A stretch of DNA of 64,000 bases, taken from Arthrobacter sp. cf158 (GTDB lineage Bacteria > Actinomycetota > Actinomycetes > Actinomycetales > Micrococcaceae). The notes below the pieces were generated by a model. It made no database searches. It worked only from the letters and a program-made list of their open reading frames with translations, and was not told the DNA's origin. How positions within the stretch are numbered: the first letter of the stretch is position 1; each line of letters begins with the position of its first letter. Both the position numbers and the translations under genes were made by a program. Positions 1-9,185 of this stretch are shown one piece after another. Location: positions 285,182-349,181 of the forward strand of contig NZ_FNNR01000001.1 of assembly GCF_900106835.1 (NCBI RefSeq), read 5' to 3'.

Positions 1-14
1 ACGGGAGTCAGCGC

Positions 15-1196
15 ATGACCGGCTTTGTTTCCACGCTGGTGGAGGCGTGGCAGGAACTTCGCATCAACAAGGTCCGGATCCTCCTGGCACTCCTTGGGGT
101 AGCGTTGTCTGTCGCTGCGTTGACTTCTGTGGTGGGCGTCGGCAGCCTGGTCCGCGAGGGCATCAAAGTCCAGTCGGAGCGTAACGGCGGCAGGGTGGCT
201 ACGTTGTCCCTGAATGTCGGCGGCCCCACCATGCCGGACCCGGCAAAGCTCGAAAAGGCTTACCAGGGAATCCAGCAGCGTTACGGCATCACCACCTCCA
301 CCCACGTGGGCCAGACGCAGGCGGGATTCCAGTTCCCCCGCGGAGTAACCAGCGTGAACATGACCATCGTGGACATCGGCTACGGCGTCATCCATCGCGT
401 CCCGCTCCAGCAAGGAAGCTGGTTCGCCGCCGACGACGGCCAAAGGCTGGCACCCGCCGTCGTGGTTTCCGAGGCCTTCTACAACCAGGCCGGCAGGCCC
501 AACCTGACCACCCATCCCACAGTGAGCATCCCAGGTGACCGCCCGGCCACGGCGGTAATCATCGGCGTCGTGCCTGACGCCTATCCGGAGACGCCACCTG
601 CCGCCTTCATCCTCACGGAGGGAGCGGCCATGACGGGCATTGAACCGCAGATGTCCGAGTTCAAGATGTGGGTGGGGGAGGAGCAGGCTGATGCCCTCAA
701 AGCAGCCATTACCGCCGACCTCCAGGGCCAGTTTCCCGGCTTCTACGCCCAAGCAGACCGCATGGACTACGCCGCCTGGGGCGATCCTTTGGGGCCGGCC
801 CAGTGGATGGTTGGCGGCGTAGCCGGGCTGGTGCTGCTGCTCGGAGCCGTGGGGATGCTGAACATCTCCATGGTCACCGTGCGGTACCGGGTCAGGGAAA
901 TCGGCATCCGGCGCAGCTTCGGAGCCACGTCCGGCCGGATCTTCGTGGGCGTCATGATGGAATCCGTGGTGGCCACCGCAGTCGCCGGCCTGGCCGGGGT
1001 CATGCTGGCAGTCGCCGTGGTGAAGAATCCCTGGATCGAATCGAAGGTGGCGCCGGGGCTCACCGAGTACCCGGCCTTCCCCATCGACGCCGCCCTGCTC
1101 GGATTCGGTGCCGCCGTCCTTGTAGGCGCACTGGCCGGAGCCATTCCCGCGCTCGTGGCGGTGCGCGTCAAGGTCATCGACGCGATCCGGTTCTGA
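15..1196 (+). CDS. FtsX/MacB-type ABC transporter permease
   Basis: This 393-residue membrane protein has the MacB/FtsX plan. A transmembrane helix at about residues 20-45 is followed by a roughly 200-residue extracytoplasmic domain. Three more helices follow, at about 265-285, 315-335 and 355-378. The cytoplasmic signature VREIGIRRSFGA after the second helix is typical of FtsX permeases that couple to LolD/MacB-type ATPases. Such systems extrude substrates or drive conformational changes outside the membrane rather than import solutes. The ATG at 15 has a weak GGAG upstream. The 3' end overlaps the convergent ATPase gene by 23 bases. The ATPase and second permease lie on the opposite strand, so this gene may belong to a partner set beginning left of the window. 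The substrate is unknown. Confidence 0.85.
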   Translation: MTGFVSTLVEAWQELRINKVRILLALLGVALSVAALTSVVGVGSLVREGIKVQSERNGGRVATLSLNVGGPTMPDPAKLEKAYQGIQQRYGITTSTHVGQTQAGFQFPRGVTSVNMTIVDIGYGVIHRVPLQQGSWFAADDGQRLAPAVVVSEAFYNQAGRPNLTTHPTVSIPGDRPATAVIIGVVPDAYPETPPAAFILTEGAAMTGIEPQMSEFKMWVGEEQADALKAAITADLQGQFPGFYAQADRMDYAAWGDPLGPAQWMVGGVAGLVLLLGAVGMLNISMVTVRYRVREIGIRRSFGATSGRIFVGVMMESVVATAVAGLAGVMLAVAVVKNPWIESKVAPGLTEYPAFPIDAALLGFGAAVLVGALAGAIPALVAVRVKVIDAIRF

Positions 1197-1866
1197 CCTC
1201 CTCGGTAAGCCTGCCCTGCTGAAGGCGGAAGCAGCGTTCCGTTTTTTGGGCCAGGCTGCGATCGTGGGTGACCACCAGAATGGTGGTGTTGTGGTCCCTG
1301 CTCAGTGAGCTGAGCAGTTCAATGATGTGCTCACCGGTTTGTTCATCCAGGTTCCCGGTGGGCTCATCGGCGAGGATCAGCTTGGGCTCGTTGGCCAGCG
1401 CCCGCGCAATGGCCACACGCTGCTGCTCGCCACCGGAGAGCCGGTTGGTCCGCCGGGAGTGCTTCTCCGGATCCAGTTGCACCTGCTCCAGCAGTTCCTT
1501 GGCGCGCTGCAGCCTGGCCGCTTTGCGGACACCGGCGAACTCCATGGGAAGCATCACGTTGTCCACGGCGCTGAGGTTGGGGATCAGGTTGAACTGCTGG
1601 AACACGAAGCCGATGTCCCGGCGTCGGTACTCAGTCAGCTTGCCGTCCGGCAGGCCGGCAAGGCTGACGCCGTCCACGACGACGTCGCCGGAGGTGGGTT
1701 TGTCCAGCGCACCCAGGAGGGACAACAGCGTGCTTTTGCCGCTGCCGCTCTTGCCGACGATGGACGCCAGCGAACCCTTTTCGAGTTCGAAGCTGACGCC
1801 GTTGACCGGCTTGATGGTCCGGTCACCGGACTTGAACTGACGGACCAGGTCCTTGACTACAATCAC
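1174..1866 (-). CDS. ABC transporter ATP-binding protein, MacB/LolD family
   Basis: A 230-residue single nucleotide-binding domain. Walker A is GKSGSGKST at residues 38-46, the signature is [14 protein letters not shown], and Walker B is [12 protein letters not shown], followed by the H-loop VVTHD. The GNLDEQTG segment after Walker B is typical of LolD/MacB/FtsE ATPases that energise FtsX-type permeases. The GTG start at 1866 has GAGGAG seven bases upstream. It begins two bases after the stop of the upstream permease gene, so the two are co-transcribed and probably translationally coupled. Its tail overlaps the convergent permease gene at 1174-1196. The partner is most likely the 1869-3317 permease. 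Confidence 0.92.
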   Translation of the reverse strand: MIVVKDLVRQFKSGDRTIKPVNGVSFELEKGSLASIVGKSGSGKSTLLSLLGALDKPTSGDVVVDGVSLAGLPDGKLTEYRRRDIGFVFQQFNLIPNLSAVDNVMLPMEFAGVRKAARLQRAKELLEQVQLDPEKHSRRTNRLSGGEQQRVAIARALANEPKLILADEPTGNLDEQTGEHIIELLSSLSRDHNTTILVVTHDRSLAQKTERCFRLQQGRLTEEVRTGSRR

Positions 1867-1868
1867 GG

Positions 1869-3317
1869 CTATTCTCCTCGGAGTACTTCGATGGGACGGA
1901 TGCGGGCGGTCAGCAGTGCCGGGACCAACGCACCGATGATGGCCACCGCGAACACCGCGGCGATGCCTGCTGCCAGGACGCCGGGGGAGACGCTCGCAGT
2001 CACGGAGGTGAGCAACTGGGAAGCCCCACCGAACGGACCTCCCTGACCACCGCCGGGCATTCCGCCGCCAGGGACCGCGCCGTTTGGCATGGCCCCGGCA
2101 AGACCGCCGCCGCGCTGGGTGGTGGTGGCCGCCGTCGTGGTGGTATTCGAACTGATGAGCGCGGACGCGATGCCGCCGCTGGCCAGTGAAGCAATCACGG
2201 CACCCACCACGCTTCCCAGGGCCACCAGAACCAAGGACTCCAGCACGAACTGCAGGCCGATGGTGCGGTTGCGGGCACCGATCGCCTTCAGGACGCCAAT
2301 CTCACGGCGGCGCTCGCGGACCAGCATGACCATGATGAGCAGAATGATGATGCCTGCGGTGGCGAGGGCAGCGATAAAGGCGATCAGCGAGATGTTCTTG
2401 ACGCTGTCCAGCGAGCTGACAGCGGTTTCGAGGTTGCGCTGGCCCTGGGTGACGTCGGCCTTGTCAGTGCCGAGCGCAGCCTGGACGGCGGTCTTGGTGC
2501 TGTCCACGTTCTCCATGCTGTTGACCGTGACGATCATGGTGGAGAGTTCATCGGGGGTCTCAGCCAGGGTTTGGGCTTCCGGGAGTGTGACGTAGACGGC
2601 GTTGTTGCCGAACGTGGTGCCGGCGTCGAAGATGCCTGCAACAGTGAACGTCTTGTCCTGGATGGTGAACGTTGAGCCCACCGTCAGGCTGTTCTTCTCC
2701 GCAAGGGAGGTGCCCACCAGTGCCTTGGCTTCCGACGTGGTGTAATCGCCCAACCCGGTTCCACTGGTGATGTCCAGTGCCTTGCCCGTGCTGTCCACTT
2801 CGGCGCCAATGCCCGTGGCGGTGATCGGGAGCGTGCGCGCGGGCTGGGTTCCGGTGGTGCCCGTGGTGCCGCTCGTGTTGTTGCGGTTGCCGAGCGTACC
2901 GGCGTCGACGGCGGCCGTCAGGTTGGTGCTGACCGAGGCCTGCTGCCCGCCCGGACCGAAGCCGCCTCCGGGACCCGTCTGCTGGCCAGTGCCGGTGGTC
3001 GAATCCGTGGTGGCCGTCTGGAGGCGCAGGGCCTTGGTACCAACCACAGATGTCACGTTGGCCACCGATGCCGCAGTCTCAGCTTCCGCCGTCGTCAGCG
3101 GTTCCCCGCCGCCTTCGAAGCCCTGGCCGCCGGCCGGATTCACCGTCAACGTGGTGCCCACGGAAGCATTGAGCTCCTGGACCTTGGCACCCACGGCCTG
3201 GTTGGCCACGAGCATGGACAATGCCAGGCCGATGGCTACGGCCAGCACGGCGACAACCGCCGCCGTTCTGATTTTGTTGCGGAAGGCATTGCCTACGCTT
3301 CGGGCAAGGACGCTCAC
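1869..3317 (-). CDS. FtsX-type ABC transporter permease with low-complexity loops
   Basis: A 482-residue permease with an N-terminal membrane helix, an extracytoplasmic domain and three C-terminal helices. The cytoplasmic motif RRREIGVLKAIGA is the FtsX signature. I place the start at the GTG at 3317 because AGGAG lies five bases upstream; an ATG at 3338 is also in frame but has no comparable ribosome-binding site. Two low-complexity inserts are unusual: a Thr/Gly/Gln stretch in the first extracytoplasmic part (roughly 2840-3030) and a Thr run followed by Gly/Pro/Met-rich sequence between the last helices (roughly 2030-2160). It forms an operon with the ATPase gene immediately downstream. Export or cell-envelope remodelling is likely; the substrate is not apparent. 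Confidence 0.85.
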   Translation of the reverse strand: MSVLARSVGNAFRNKIRTAAVVAVLAVAIGLALSMLVANQAVGAKVQELNASVGTTLTVNPAGGQGFEGGGEPLTTAEAETAASVANVTSVVGTKALRLQTATTDSTTGTGQQTGPGGGFGPGGQQASVSTNLTAAVDAGTLGNRNNTSGTTGTTGTQPARTLPITATGIGAEVDSTGKALDITSGTGLGDYTTSEAKALVGTSLAEKNSLTVGSTFTIQDKTFTVAGIFDAGTTFGNNAVYVTLPEAQTLAETPDELSTMIVTVNSMENVDSTKTAVQAALGTDKADVTQGQRNLETAVSSLDSVKNISLIAFIAALATAGIIILLIMVMLVRERRREIGVLKAIGARNRTIGLQFVLESLVLVALGSVVGAVIASLASGGIASALISSNTTTTAATTTQRGGGLAGAMPNGAVPGGGMPGGGQGGPFGGASQLLTSVTASVSPGVLAAGIAAVFAVAIIGALVPALLTARIRPIEVLRGE

Positions 3318-3483
3318 GTTTCTCCTCTTGACCTGCATGTTTCGTTAGGCCCGCTGGACGTGGGCCGCAGATCCAAGACTGCTGAGCGCTGCTGTGCGGC
3401 ACACCAGCCGAAGCTATGCGTGGGCTGTGAAAGCGGCGGGGCCTCCGCAGCGGACTCGGAGACAAGCGGACTCTGGGAAAAGC

Positions 3484-3520
3484 GAAAGCCCCGGCCCGCC
3501 AAGGGCGGACCGGGGCTTTC
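3484..3520 (-). terminator. Rho-independent terminator of the sugar ABC operon
   Basis: A 17-base-pair stem (GAAAGCCCCGG... with one G-U pair) closes a short loop 12 bases after the stop codon of the sugar-binding protein gene. On the minus strand it is followed by a T-rich stretch (GCTTTTCCC). It separates this operon from the FtsX exporter operon. Confidence 0.8.
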
Positions 3521-3532
3521 TGTGGAGCTGTA

Positions 3533-4642
3533 TTACTTGGTGATCGGGCCGAGTACCGGATCGTCGACGTAAGCGGTCTTCACGTTCTCTGCCGTCACAA
3601 TCTGCGGAGGCAGGAGGAACGCAGGGACGGTCTTGACGCCGTTCTTGTAGGAGTCCTTGTCGTTGATTTCCAGTTCCTTGCCGGCCTGGAGATCCTTCAC
3701 CATGGTGATGGCGTGCTCAACGAGCTTGCGGGTGTCCTTGTTGATGGTGGAGTACTGCTCGCCTGCAATGATCGACTTCACGGACTCAACTTCAGAGTCC
3801 TGGCCGGTCACCACGGGGAGCGGCTTGCCGGCGGCCTTGACGGACGTCAGCACTGCGCGGGCCAGGGTGTCGTTCGGGGACAGGACGCCGTCCAGGGATG
3901 CGGTGCCGTAGCTGCCGGTGAGCAGCGTATCAGCGCGACGCTGGGCATTTTCTGCCTTCCAGCCCTGGGTAACTGCCTGCTCGAACGAGGTCTGGCCGGA
4001 CAGGACCTTGAGGGTGCCGTCGTCGATCTTCGGCTTCAGGACGCTCATGGCGCCGTCAAAGAAGACCTTCGCGTTGGCATCATCCGGGGAACCGGCAAAG
4101 AGCTCGATGTTGTACGGGCCGGAAGCCTTCTTGGCCTTCATTCCGTCCAGCAGGGCCTGGCCCTGGAGGACACCAACCTTGAAGTTGTCGTACGCCACGT
4201 AGTAGTCCACGTTCTCGGTGTTGAGAAGCAGACGGTCGTACGCGATGACGGTGGCGCCGGACTCCTTGGCCTGCTGAAGCTGCGTACCTAGCTGGGCGCC
4301 GTCGATGGCTCCCACGATGATGACCTTGGCACCCTTGGTGACCATGGCACTGATCTGGTTCTGCTGCTCGGACACGCCGCCGTTGGCGAACTGAACGTCG
4401 GCCTTGAAGCCGGCGCTGGTGAGGCCATCGTTGAACAGCTTCTCCGCCAGAACCCAGTTCTCACTGGTCTTCTGCGGAAGTGCGACGCCGATCAGCGAGT
4501 CTTTGGGGAACGCTTCCCCGCCTGCTGTGCTGCTGCTTGAGCCGCTGTCCGTGCGGCCGCAGGCTGTCAGCGCCAGTGCCGCGATGGCAGCGACTGCTGC
4601 TGCCTTTCCTGCTTTACCAAACATTCGCATATTTAGGTTCAC
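3533..4642 (-). CDS. chvE: ChvE/XylF-type sugar-binding lipoprotein of an ABC importer
   Basis: A 369-residue periplasmic-binding-protein-like lipoprotein. The signal peptide ends in the lipobox LTACG, followed by a Ser/Gly-rich linker, so the mature protein is tethered outside the membrane. The body is a type I sugar-binding fold (VIIVGAIDGAQLG, ATVIAYDRLL, DGVLSPNDTLA, VVTGQDSEVES) resembling ChvE and XylF, which bind xylose, arabinose, galactose or glucose. The start at 4642 is GTG; ATG codons at the fifth and seventh residues are alternatives. It is the last gene of a three-gene operon (ATPase, permease, binding protein), 42 bases after the permease. This order matches mmsA-mmsB-chvE systems. 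The exact sugar cannot be read from sequence. Confidence 0.88.
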   Translation of the reverse strand: MNLNMRMFGKAGKAAAVAAIAALALTACGRTDSGSSSSTAGGEAFPKDSLIGVALPQKTSENWVLAEKLFNDGLTSAGFKADVQFANGGVSEQQNQISAMVTKGAKVIIVGAIDGAQLGTQLQQAKESGATVIAYDRLLLNTENVDYYVAYDNFKVGVLQGQALLDGMKAKKASGPYNIELFAGSPDDANAKVFFDGAMSVLKPKIDDGTLKVLSGQTSFEQAVTQGWKAENAQRRADTLLTGSYGTASLDGVLSPNDTLARAVLTSVKAAGKPLPVVTGQDSEVESVKSIIAGEQYSTINKDTRKLVEHAITMVKDLQAGKELEINDKDSYKNGVKTVPAFLLPPQIVTAENVKTAYVDDPVLGPITK

Positions 4643-4684
4643 TTTCTGTGTGGGTGGGGTGGAGCGAGTCTGTCAGGAGGCCGG

Positions 4685-5953
4685 TCAGGCTTCCTTGGAG
4701 ATGACCTCTTTGGTGGAGGTTGTTTCGTCCGGCTTGATCTCGTTGTTCCGGCCGAAATTCTTCAGCAGCAGGCCGGTGATGGACCTCTTGCCCTGGGACT
4801 TGTTGTAGACATCGAAGGCGACAGCTGCCAGGAGCACCAGGCCCTTGATGATTTGGGTAAGGTCGGCGCCAACGCCCAGGAGCTGGAGGCCGTTGTTGAG
4901 GACGGCCATCACCAGGCCACCAACGATCGAGCCGATCACGGTGCCAACACCGCCGGTAACAGCGGCGCCACCAATGAACACGGCGGCAATGGCATCCAGT
5001 TCCCAACCGACGCCGTCAAACGGGCCGGAAGCGGTGGAGCGGGCAACAAAGATCATGCCTGCCAGGCCAGCCAGGATGGACATGTTCATCATGACCATGA
5101 AGTTGACCTTCTTGGACTGGACACCGGAGAGTTCGGCTGCGTGGCGGTTGCCACCCACCGCGTAGACGTGACGGCCGAGGACCGTCTTGTCAGCGATGAA
5201 ACCGTAGATGAGAACCAGTACAGCCAGGATCAAGCCTGGGATGGGGAAGGAAGTACCGGGGCGGCCGGTGGCGAACAGGTACGTTGCGTAGAGGATTGCG
5301 CCGCAGATCAGCACCAGCTTGGTGACCTCAACCCAGAGTTCCGGAACGTCGGCGCCCAGGGCCTTGTTGCTGGCACGTGCACGCAGGGACATGATGATCA
5401 CGAACGCCACGGCTACCAGTCCCAGCAACACTGTCAGGTTGTTGAAGCCGGTGTCCGGTCCAACTTCGGGCAGGTAGCCCGAACCAATGAACTGGAACTC
5501 CTTGGAGACCGGGATGGTGTTGGACTTGCCCACGAACTGGTTGAAGCCGCGGAACAAGAGCATGCCTGCCAACGTCACGATGAATGCGGGGATGCCCACA
5601 TACGCTGTCCATAGGCCTTGCCAGGCACCGATCACCGCCCCCAGGACCAGACCGAAGAGCACGCCCATGTACCAGGGGATGCCCCAGTCACGCATGGCGA
5701 GGGCTACCGATACGCCCACGAATGCCGCCACGGACCCCACCGAGAGGTCGATGTGGCCGGCGATGATTACCAGGACCATGCCAATGGCCAGGATCAGGAT
5801 GTAGGAGTTGCCGTTGAACAGGTTGATCACGTTGCCGGGGGTCAACGTGCGGCCCCCGGTGAAGATCTGGAAGAAGACGATAAGTGCCACCAGGGCGAAG
5901 ATCATGCCAAACTGGCGGGTATTGCCACCAAATAGCTTCTTGAGCGCGTTCAT
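4685..5953 (-). CDS. mmsB: Sugar ABC transporter permease, MmsB/GguB/XylH type
   Basis: A 422-residue integral membrane protein with about ten hydrophobic segments of the BPD_transp_2 (ribose/xylose permease) family. Recognisable parts are GHIDLSVGSVAAFVG near residue 70 and GVGTVIGSIVGGLVMAVLNNG near the C-terminus. At 420 residues it is longer than RbsC (about 320) and close to the XylH/GguB subgroup, which agrees with the ChvE-like binding protein. AAGGA lies nine bases before the ATG. It sits between the ATPase gene (44-base gap) and the binding-protein gene (42-base gap). It forms the translocation channel with two copies per transporter. Confidence 0.9.
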   Translation of the reverse strand: MNALKKLFGGNTRQFGMIFALVALIVFFQIFTGGRTLTPGNVINLFNGNSYILILAIGMVLVIIAGHIDLSVGSVAAFVGVSVALAMRDWGIPWYMGVLFGLVLGAVIGAWQGLWTAYVGIPAFIVTLAGMLLFRGFNQFVGKSNTIPVSKEFQFIGSGYLPEVGPDTGFNNLTVLLGLVAVAFVIIMSLRARASNKALGADVPELWVEVTKLVLICGAILYATYLFATGRPGTSFPIPGLILAVLVLIYGFIADKTVLGRHVYAVGGNRHAAELSGVQSKKVNFMVMMNMSILAGLAGMIFVARSTASGPFDGVGWELDAIAAVFIGGAAVTGGVGTVIGSIVGGLVMAVLNNGLQLLGVGADLTQIIKGLVLLAAVAFDVYNKSQGKRSITGLLLKNFGRNNEIKPDETTSTKEVISKEA

Positions 5954-5997
5954 TGTTTTGGTCCTTGTGTCAGGAAGGGGTAAGGCTGGGCCAACGG

Positions 5998-7554
5998 TCA
6001 GGCTGTCTTGCGGGCGGAAGTCATGAGCTTCATGAGGCTTTCCTGGCTTGCTTCGTTCTTGTCCAGGACACCGGTGATGGCGCCTTCAAAAATCGTGTAG
6101 ATACGGTCTGACAGGCCCAGGAGCTCAGGAAGCTCCGAGGAAATGACAATCACTCCTTTGCCTTGGTTCGCCAGCCTCTGGATGATGCCGTAAATCTCGA
6201 ACTTGGCGCCGACGTCGATTCCGCGGGTGGGCTCGTCCAGGATCAGGAGGTCGGGATCCGTGAACATCCACTTGGCCAGCACCACCTTTTGCTGGTTGCC
6301 GCCGGAGAGCTTGGCCACGCCTTCCTCAACCGAGGGAGTCTTGGTCCGCAGGGATTTCCGGTATTCCTCCGCCACGGAGAATTCCTTGCGGGTATCCACC
6401 ACCGTGTAGTTGCTGATCTTGTTCAGCGCTGCCGAAACCGTGGTGGTCTTGATGTCGTCCAGCAGGTTCAGTCCCAGGGATTTGCGGTCCTCGGTGACAT
6501 AGCCGAGCCCTGCATCGATCGCGGCGCGGACGCTGCGGAGATTGACAGGCTTGCCATCCTTGTACACCTGGCCCTTGATGAAACGGCCGTAGGAGTGCCC
6601 GAACAAGGAGCGCGCCAGTTCCGTTCGCCCTGCGCCCATGAGCCCAGCAAAGCCGACGATTTCACCGCGGCGTACATAGAAGTTTGAACCCTTGCAGATC
6701 AGGCGGTCCTGGATCTGCGGGTGGCCCACTGTCCAGTCCTTGACCTCAAAGAACACCTCGCCGATCTTCGGCTCGTGGTCCGGGAAGCGGGACTCAAGTG
6801 TCCTGCCCACCATGCCCTTGATAATCCGGTCCTCGTCCACGCCATCACGCTTGACGTTCAGGGTCTCGATGGACTTGCCGTCGCGGATGATGGTGATCTC
6901 GTCCGCGATCTGTTCGATCTCGTTGAGCTTGTGGGAAATGATGATTGAGGTGATGCCCTTGCCCTTGAGGCCCAGGATCAGGTCCAGCAGGTGCTGGGAG
7001 TCCGATTCGTTCAGCGCGGCCGTGGGCTCGTCCAGGATCAGCAGGCGAACGGACTTGTTCAGCGCTTTGGCGATTTCCACCAGTTGCTGCTTGCCGACGC
7101 CGATCTCCTTGATGGGGGTATCGGGATCCTCGCGCAGGCCAACGCGGGCCAGCAGTTCGAGGGAACGCTTGCGGGCTTCTGCCCAGTCAATCACTCCCCA
7201 TTTGGTGGGTTCGTTGCCCAGGAAGATGTTCTCCATGATGGACAGTTCCGGGATCAGCGCCAGTTCCTGGTGAATGATCACGATGCCTGCGGCTTCGCTT
7301 GCGCGGATGTCCTTGAACTGCTGCGTCTCGGCCATGTACACGATGTCTCCCGTGTAGCTTCCGTAGCCGTAAACGCCGGACAGGACCTTCATGAGCGTCG
7401 ATTTGCCGGCACCGTTTTCACCACAGATTGCGTGGATTTCGCCGGCCATCACGCGCAGGCTCACATTCGACAAGGCCTTCACGCCGGGGAATTCCTTCGT
7501 GATCGAGCGCATCTCCAAGAGGATGGGATCACCTTGCGTGTCGAGGGATGTCAT
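5998..7554 (-). CDS. mmsA: Sugar ABC transporter ATP-binding protein, MmsA/GguA/XylG type
   Basis: A 518-residue protein with two fused ABC domains. The N-terminal half has a complete Walker A (GENGAGKST) and Walker B ([11 protein letters not shown]). The C-terminal half has the degenerate Walker [11 protein letters not shown] usual in ribose/xylose ATPases, then [15 protein letters not shown] and [15 protein letters not shown]. It is the first gene of the operon. GGAGG lies about eleven bases before the ATG. A minus-strand -35 TTGACG (inside the ROK operator at 7642-7664) and TTTACT 18 bases on make a plausible promoter about 50 bases upstream. The operon is therefore likely repressed by the divergent-side ROK regulator and induced by its sugar. 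Confidence 0.92.
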   Translation of the reverse strand: MTSLDTQGDPILLEMRSITKEFPGVKALSNVSLRVMAGEIHAICGENGAGKSTLMKVLSGVYGYGSYTGDIVYMAETQQFKDIRASEAAGIVIIHQELALIPELSIMENIFLGNEPTKWGVIDWAEARKRSLELLARVGLREDPDTPIKEIGVGKQQLVEIAKALNKSVRLLILDEPTAALNESDSQHLLDLILGLKGKGITSIIISHKLNEIEQIADEITIIRDGKSIETLNVKRDGVDEDRIIKGMVGRTLESRFPDHEPKIGEVFFEVKDWTVGHPQIQDRLICKGSNFYVRRGEIVGFAGLMGAGRTELARSLFGHSYGRFIKGQVYKDGKPVNLRSVRAAIDAGLGYVTEDRKSLGLNLLDDIKTTTVSAALNKISNYTVVDTRKEFSVAEEYRKSLRTKTPSVEEGVAKLSGGNQQKVVLAKWMFTDPDLLILDEPTRGIDVGAKFEIYGIIQRLANQGKGVIVISSELPELLGLSDRIYTIFEGAITGVLDKNEASQESLMKLMTSARKTA

Positions 7555-7641
7555 CAGCCCTTACGCCTCCAATGCATGACTTCGTTGTCGGCCCCGCAAT
7601 GGCGAGGCTGTCTGATGAAAAAGTAAACTGGATCACCTATC

Positions 7642-7664
7642 TTGTCGTCAAGACTTGAACGCAA
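7642..7664. promoter_or_regulatory. ROK operator in front of the sugar ABC operon
   Basis: A 23-bp inverted repeat of the form TTG-N3-TCAAG-N-CTTGA-N3-CAA, perfectly symmetric in all fixed positions. It contains the minus-strand -35 hexamer TTGACG, so a bound repressor would occlude RNA polymerase. Two related sites lie before the ROK gene (8902-8924 and 8935-8957). Assignment to the ROK protein is inferred from location and repetition. Confidence 0.7.
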
Positions 7665-7683
7665 GAACCAGCTAACGATTTCG

Positions 7684-8874
7684 TTACCTTCCGGTAATAC
7701 CCGCATGTTGGAACACCAGGGCGGCTGCCCCGAGGGCCTCCGCACGTGCGCCGAGCGAGGACATTGCAAGGTGCGTTGTCTCGCCCACCACGGGTACTGC
7801 GTGACGCACCAAGCCCCTGCGGATAGGGTCAAGGAGCAGGTCTCCGAGGCCGGCGAGGGGACCACCAACAACGATCACTTCAGGGTTGATCAGGTTGGAG
7901 ACGTTGCCCAAAGCGCGTCCCACAGCCAGTCCGGCGTCGTCCACCACACGCTGGGTTGCGGAGTCGCCGGCGAGGCAATTCCGGACGATGTCCTGCGGTG
8001 TCAGCAGCGTGTCCTGGCCACGGCCCAGCAGCTCGATCATGGTGGTGGTGGACGCTATCGTTTCCAGGCAACCCCTGTTCCCGCAACGGCAGACGAGTCC
8101 GTGTTCGTGGATGGTTGCGTGGCCAATTTCGCCGGTGATGCCCACGTTGCCGTAGTAGGGAAAGCCGTTGAGGATCAGGCCAGCGCCGATGCCCGAGCCG
8201 ATCTTGAGGAACATCAGGTTGGAGACTCCGCTGTGAGGCCCCCACGTCACCTCGGACAAAGCGCCAAGATTCGCGTCGTTGTCAACGAATACGGGGCAAT
8301 TGAGGGCTTCCTCCAGCCGGTGCAGGATGTCGATGCCCACCCATTCCGGGAGGATGGCGCCCTGGGCTACGGTGCCCGTTCGCCGGTCGATGGGGCCAGG
8401 AATGCCCGCGCCGGCTCCCACGACGGCTGTGCGGTCAATGCCGTTTTCCTGGAGTAGTTTTTCCAGCAGCCGGACGGCCGCGGCGATGCCTTCCTCGGCG
8501 TGATGACCCAGTGGCAATTCGATGTAATCCTCGGCAATGACGTGATAGCCAAGTGATGCGAGGACCACCCGTAAGTGGCGGCGTCCAAAATCGATTCCGA
8601 CGGCGACCGCACCGTTGCTGTTCAATCTCACGTTGGTTGCCCGGCGGCCGGAGCTGGTGGTTGGCTCCGTTGAGACCAATCCGGCGTCCTGCATGATCTT
8701 CACGATGTTGGACACCGTTGCGGTGGAGAGCCCGGTCTGCCGGGAAAGTTCAGCCTGCGTGGACGGCCCGCTCAACAGGCATTCGATAATGCGCTGTTGA
8801 TTCAGGTGGCGGAGCGCGGACTGCGAGCCGGGTTTTCTTGGGTGGCTCTTCGTTGAGCGCTGCGTAGCGGGCAT
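7684..8874 (-). CDS. ROK-family sugar-responsive repressor (XylR/NagC-like)
   Basis: A 396-residue protein. The N-terminal winged helix-turn-helix (QAELSRQTGLSTATVSNIVK, near residues 40-60) is followed by a ROK sugar-kinase-like domain. The latter carries the sugar-site motif GEIGHATI and the zinc motif CRCGNRGCLE. Repressors of this family release DNA on binding a sugar or sugar phosphate. I take the ATG at 8874; a TTG at 8895 is open but has no ribosome-binding site. The gene points the same way as the downstream sugar importer and ends about 130 bases before it. Shared operator sequences argue that it controls both the importer and itself. Confidence 0.88.
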   Translation of the reverse strand: MPATQRSTKSHPRKPGSQSALRHLNQQRIIECLLSGPSTQAELSRQTGLSTATVSNIVKIMQDAGLVSTEPTTSSGRRATNVRLNSNGAVAVGIDFGRRHLRVVLASLGYHVIAEDYIELPLGHHAEEGIAAAVRLLEKLLQENGIDRTAVVGAGAGIPGPIDRRTGTVAQGAILPEWVGIDILHRLEEALNCPVFVDNDANLGALSEVTWGPHSGVSNLMFLKIGSGIGAGLILNGFPYYGNVGITGEIGHATIHEHGLVCRCGNRGCLETIASTTTMIELLGRGQDTLLTPQDIVRNCLAGDSATQRVVDDAGLAVGRALGNVSNLINPEVIVVGGPLAGLGDLLLDPIRRGLVRHAVPVVGETTHLAMSSLGARAEALGAAALVFQHAGITGR

Positions 8875-8901
8875 GACAAGAAGATTGCCCCACAAGCAAC
8901 G

Positions 8902-8924
8902 TTGTAGTCAAGAAGTGAACACAA
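8902..8924. promoter_or_regulatory. Probable ROK autoregulatory operator 1
   Basis: This 23-bp site matches the operator at 7642-7664 at 19 of 23 positions (TTGT-GTCAAGA-TGAAC-CAA in common). It keeps the outer TTG/CAA arms and the left inner arm TCAAG; the right inner arm is degenerate. It ends 28 bases upstream of the ROK start codon, a position suited to autorepression. Confidence 0.6.
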
Positions 8925-8934
8925 CGAGTCAATC

Positions 8935-8957
8935 TTGTCCGACATACTCCAACGCAA
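8935..8957. promoter_or_regulatory. Probable ROK autoregulatory operator 2
   Basis: This second site has the same 23-bp length and outer arms (TTG ... CAA). It shares ATCTTGTC at its left edge and AACGCAAGAACC at its right edge with the importer-side site, with identical spacing. The inner palindrome arms are lost, so affinity should be lower. Its centre is 33 bases from the centre of the neighbouring site, about three helical turns. Confidence 0.5.
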
Positions 8958-8974
8958 GAACCGCCCCGCACACC

Positions 8975-9185
8975 CGTTGTGGGGCCTGGTGTGCGCCCTA
9001 AAACCCGTGGTTGGCGCGCAGAGCGGGCCCCGCAACGTGAGTCTCGTTTGTTGTGGGGCCTGGTGTGCGCCGTAAATCCCGTGGTTGGCGCGCAGAGTGG
9101 GCCCCGCAACGTGTGTCTCGTTTGTTGTGGGGCCTGGTGTGCGCCCTAGATCCCGTGGTTGGCGCGCGGAGTGGGCCCCGCAACG
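8975..9185. repeat. Three tandem copies of a palindromic intergenic repeat, 74-bp period
   Basis: Three copies of a 63-bp imperfect palindrome begin at 8975, 9049 and 9123. The 11-bp spacers are nearly identical (TGAGTCTCGTT / TGTGTCTCGTT), so the full unit repeats every 74 bp. Each copy runs from GTTGTGGGGCC to GGGCCCCGCAAC and could fold into a long hairpin. The reverse complement aligns with the 61-bp elements at 16316 and 17553 (22 of the first 25 bases identical). The array lies between divergently transcribed genes, so it cannot be a simple terminator. No open frame here is convincing. Confidence 0.85.

Noticed and set aside
8975..9185. CRISPR array
   Set aside because: The spacers are only 11 bp and nearly identical, the repeat is 63 bp, and there are no cas genes.
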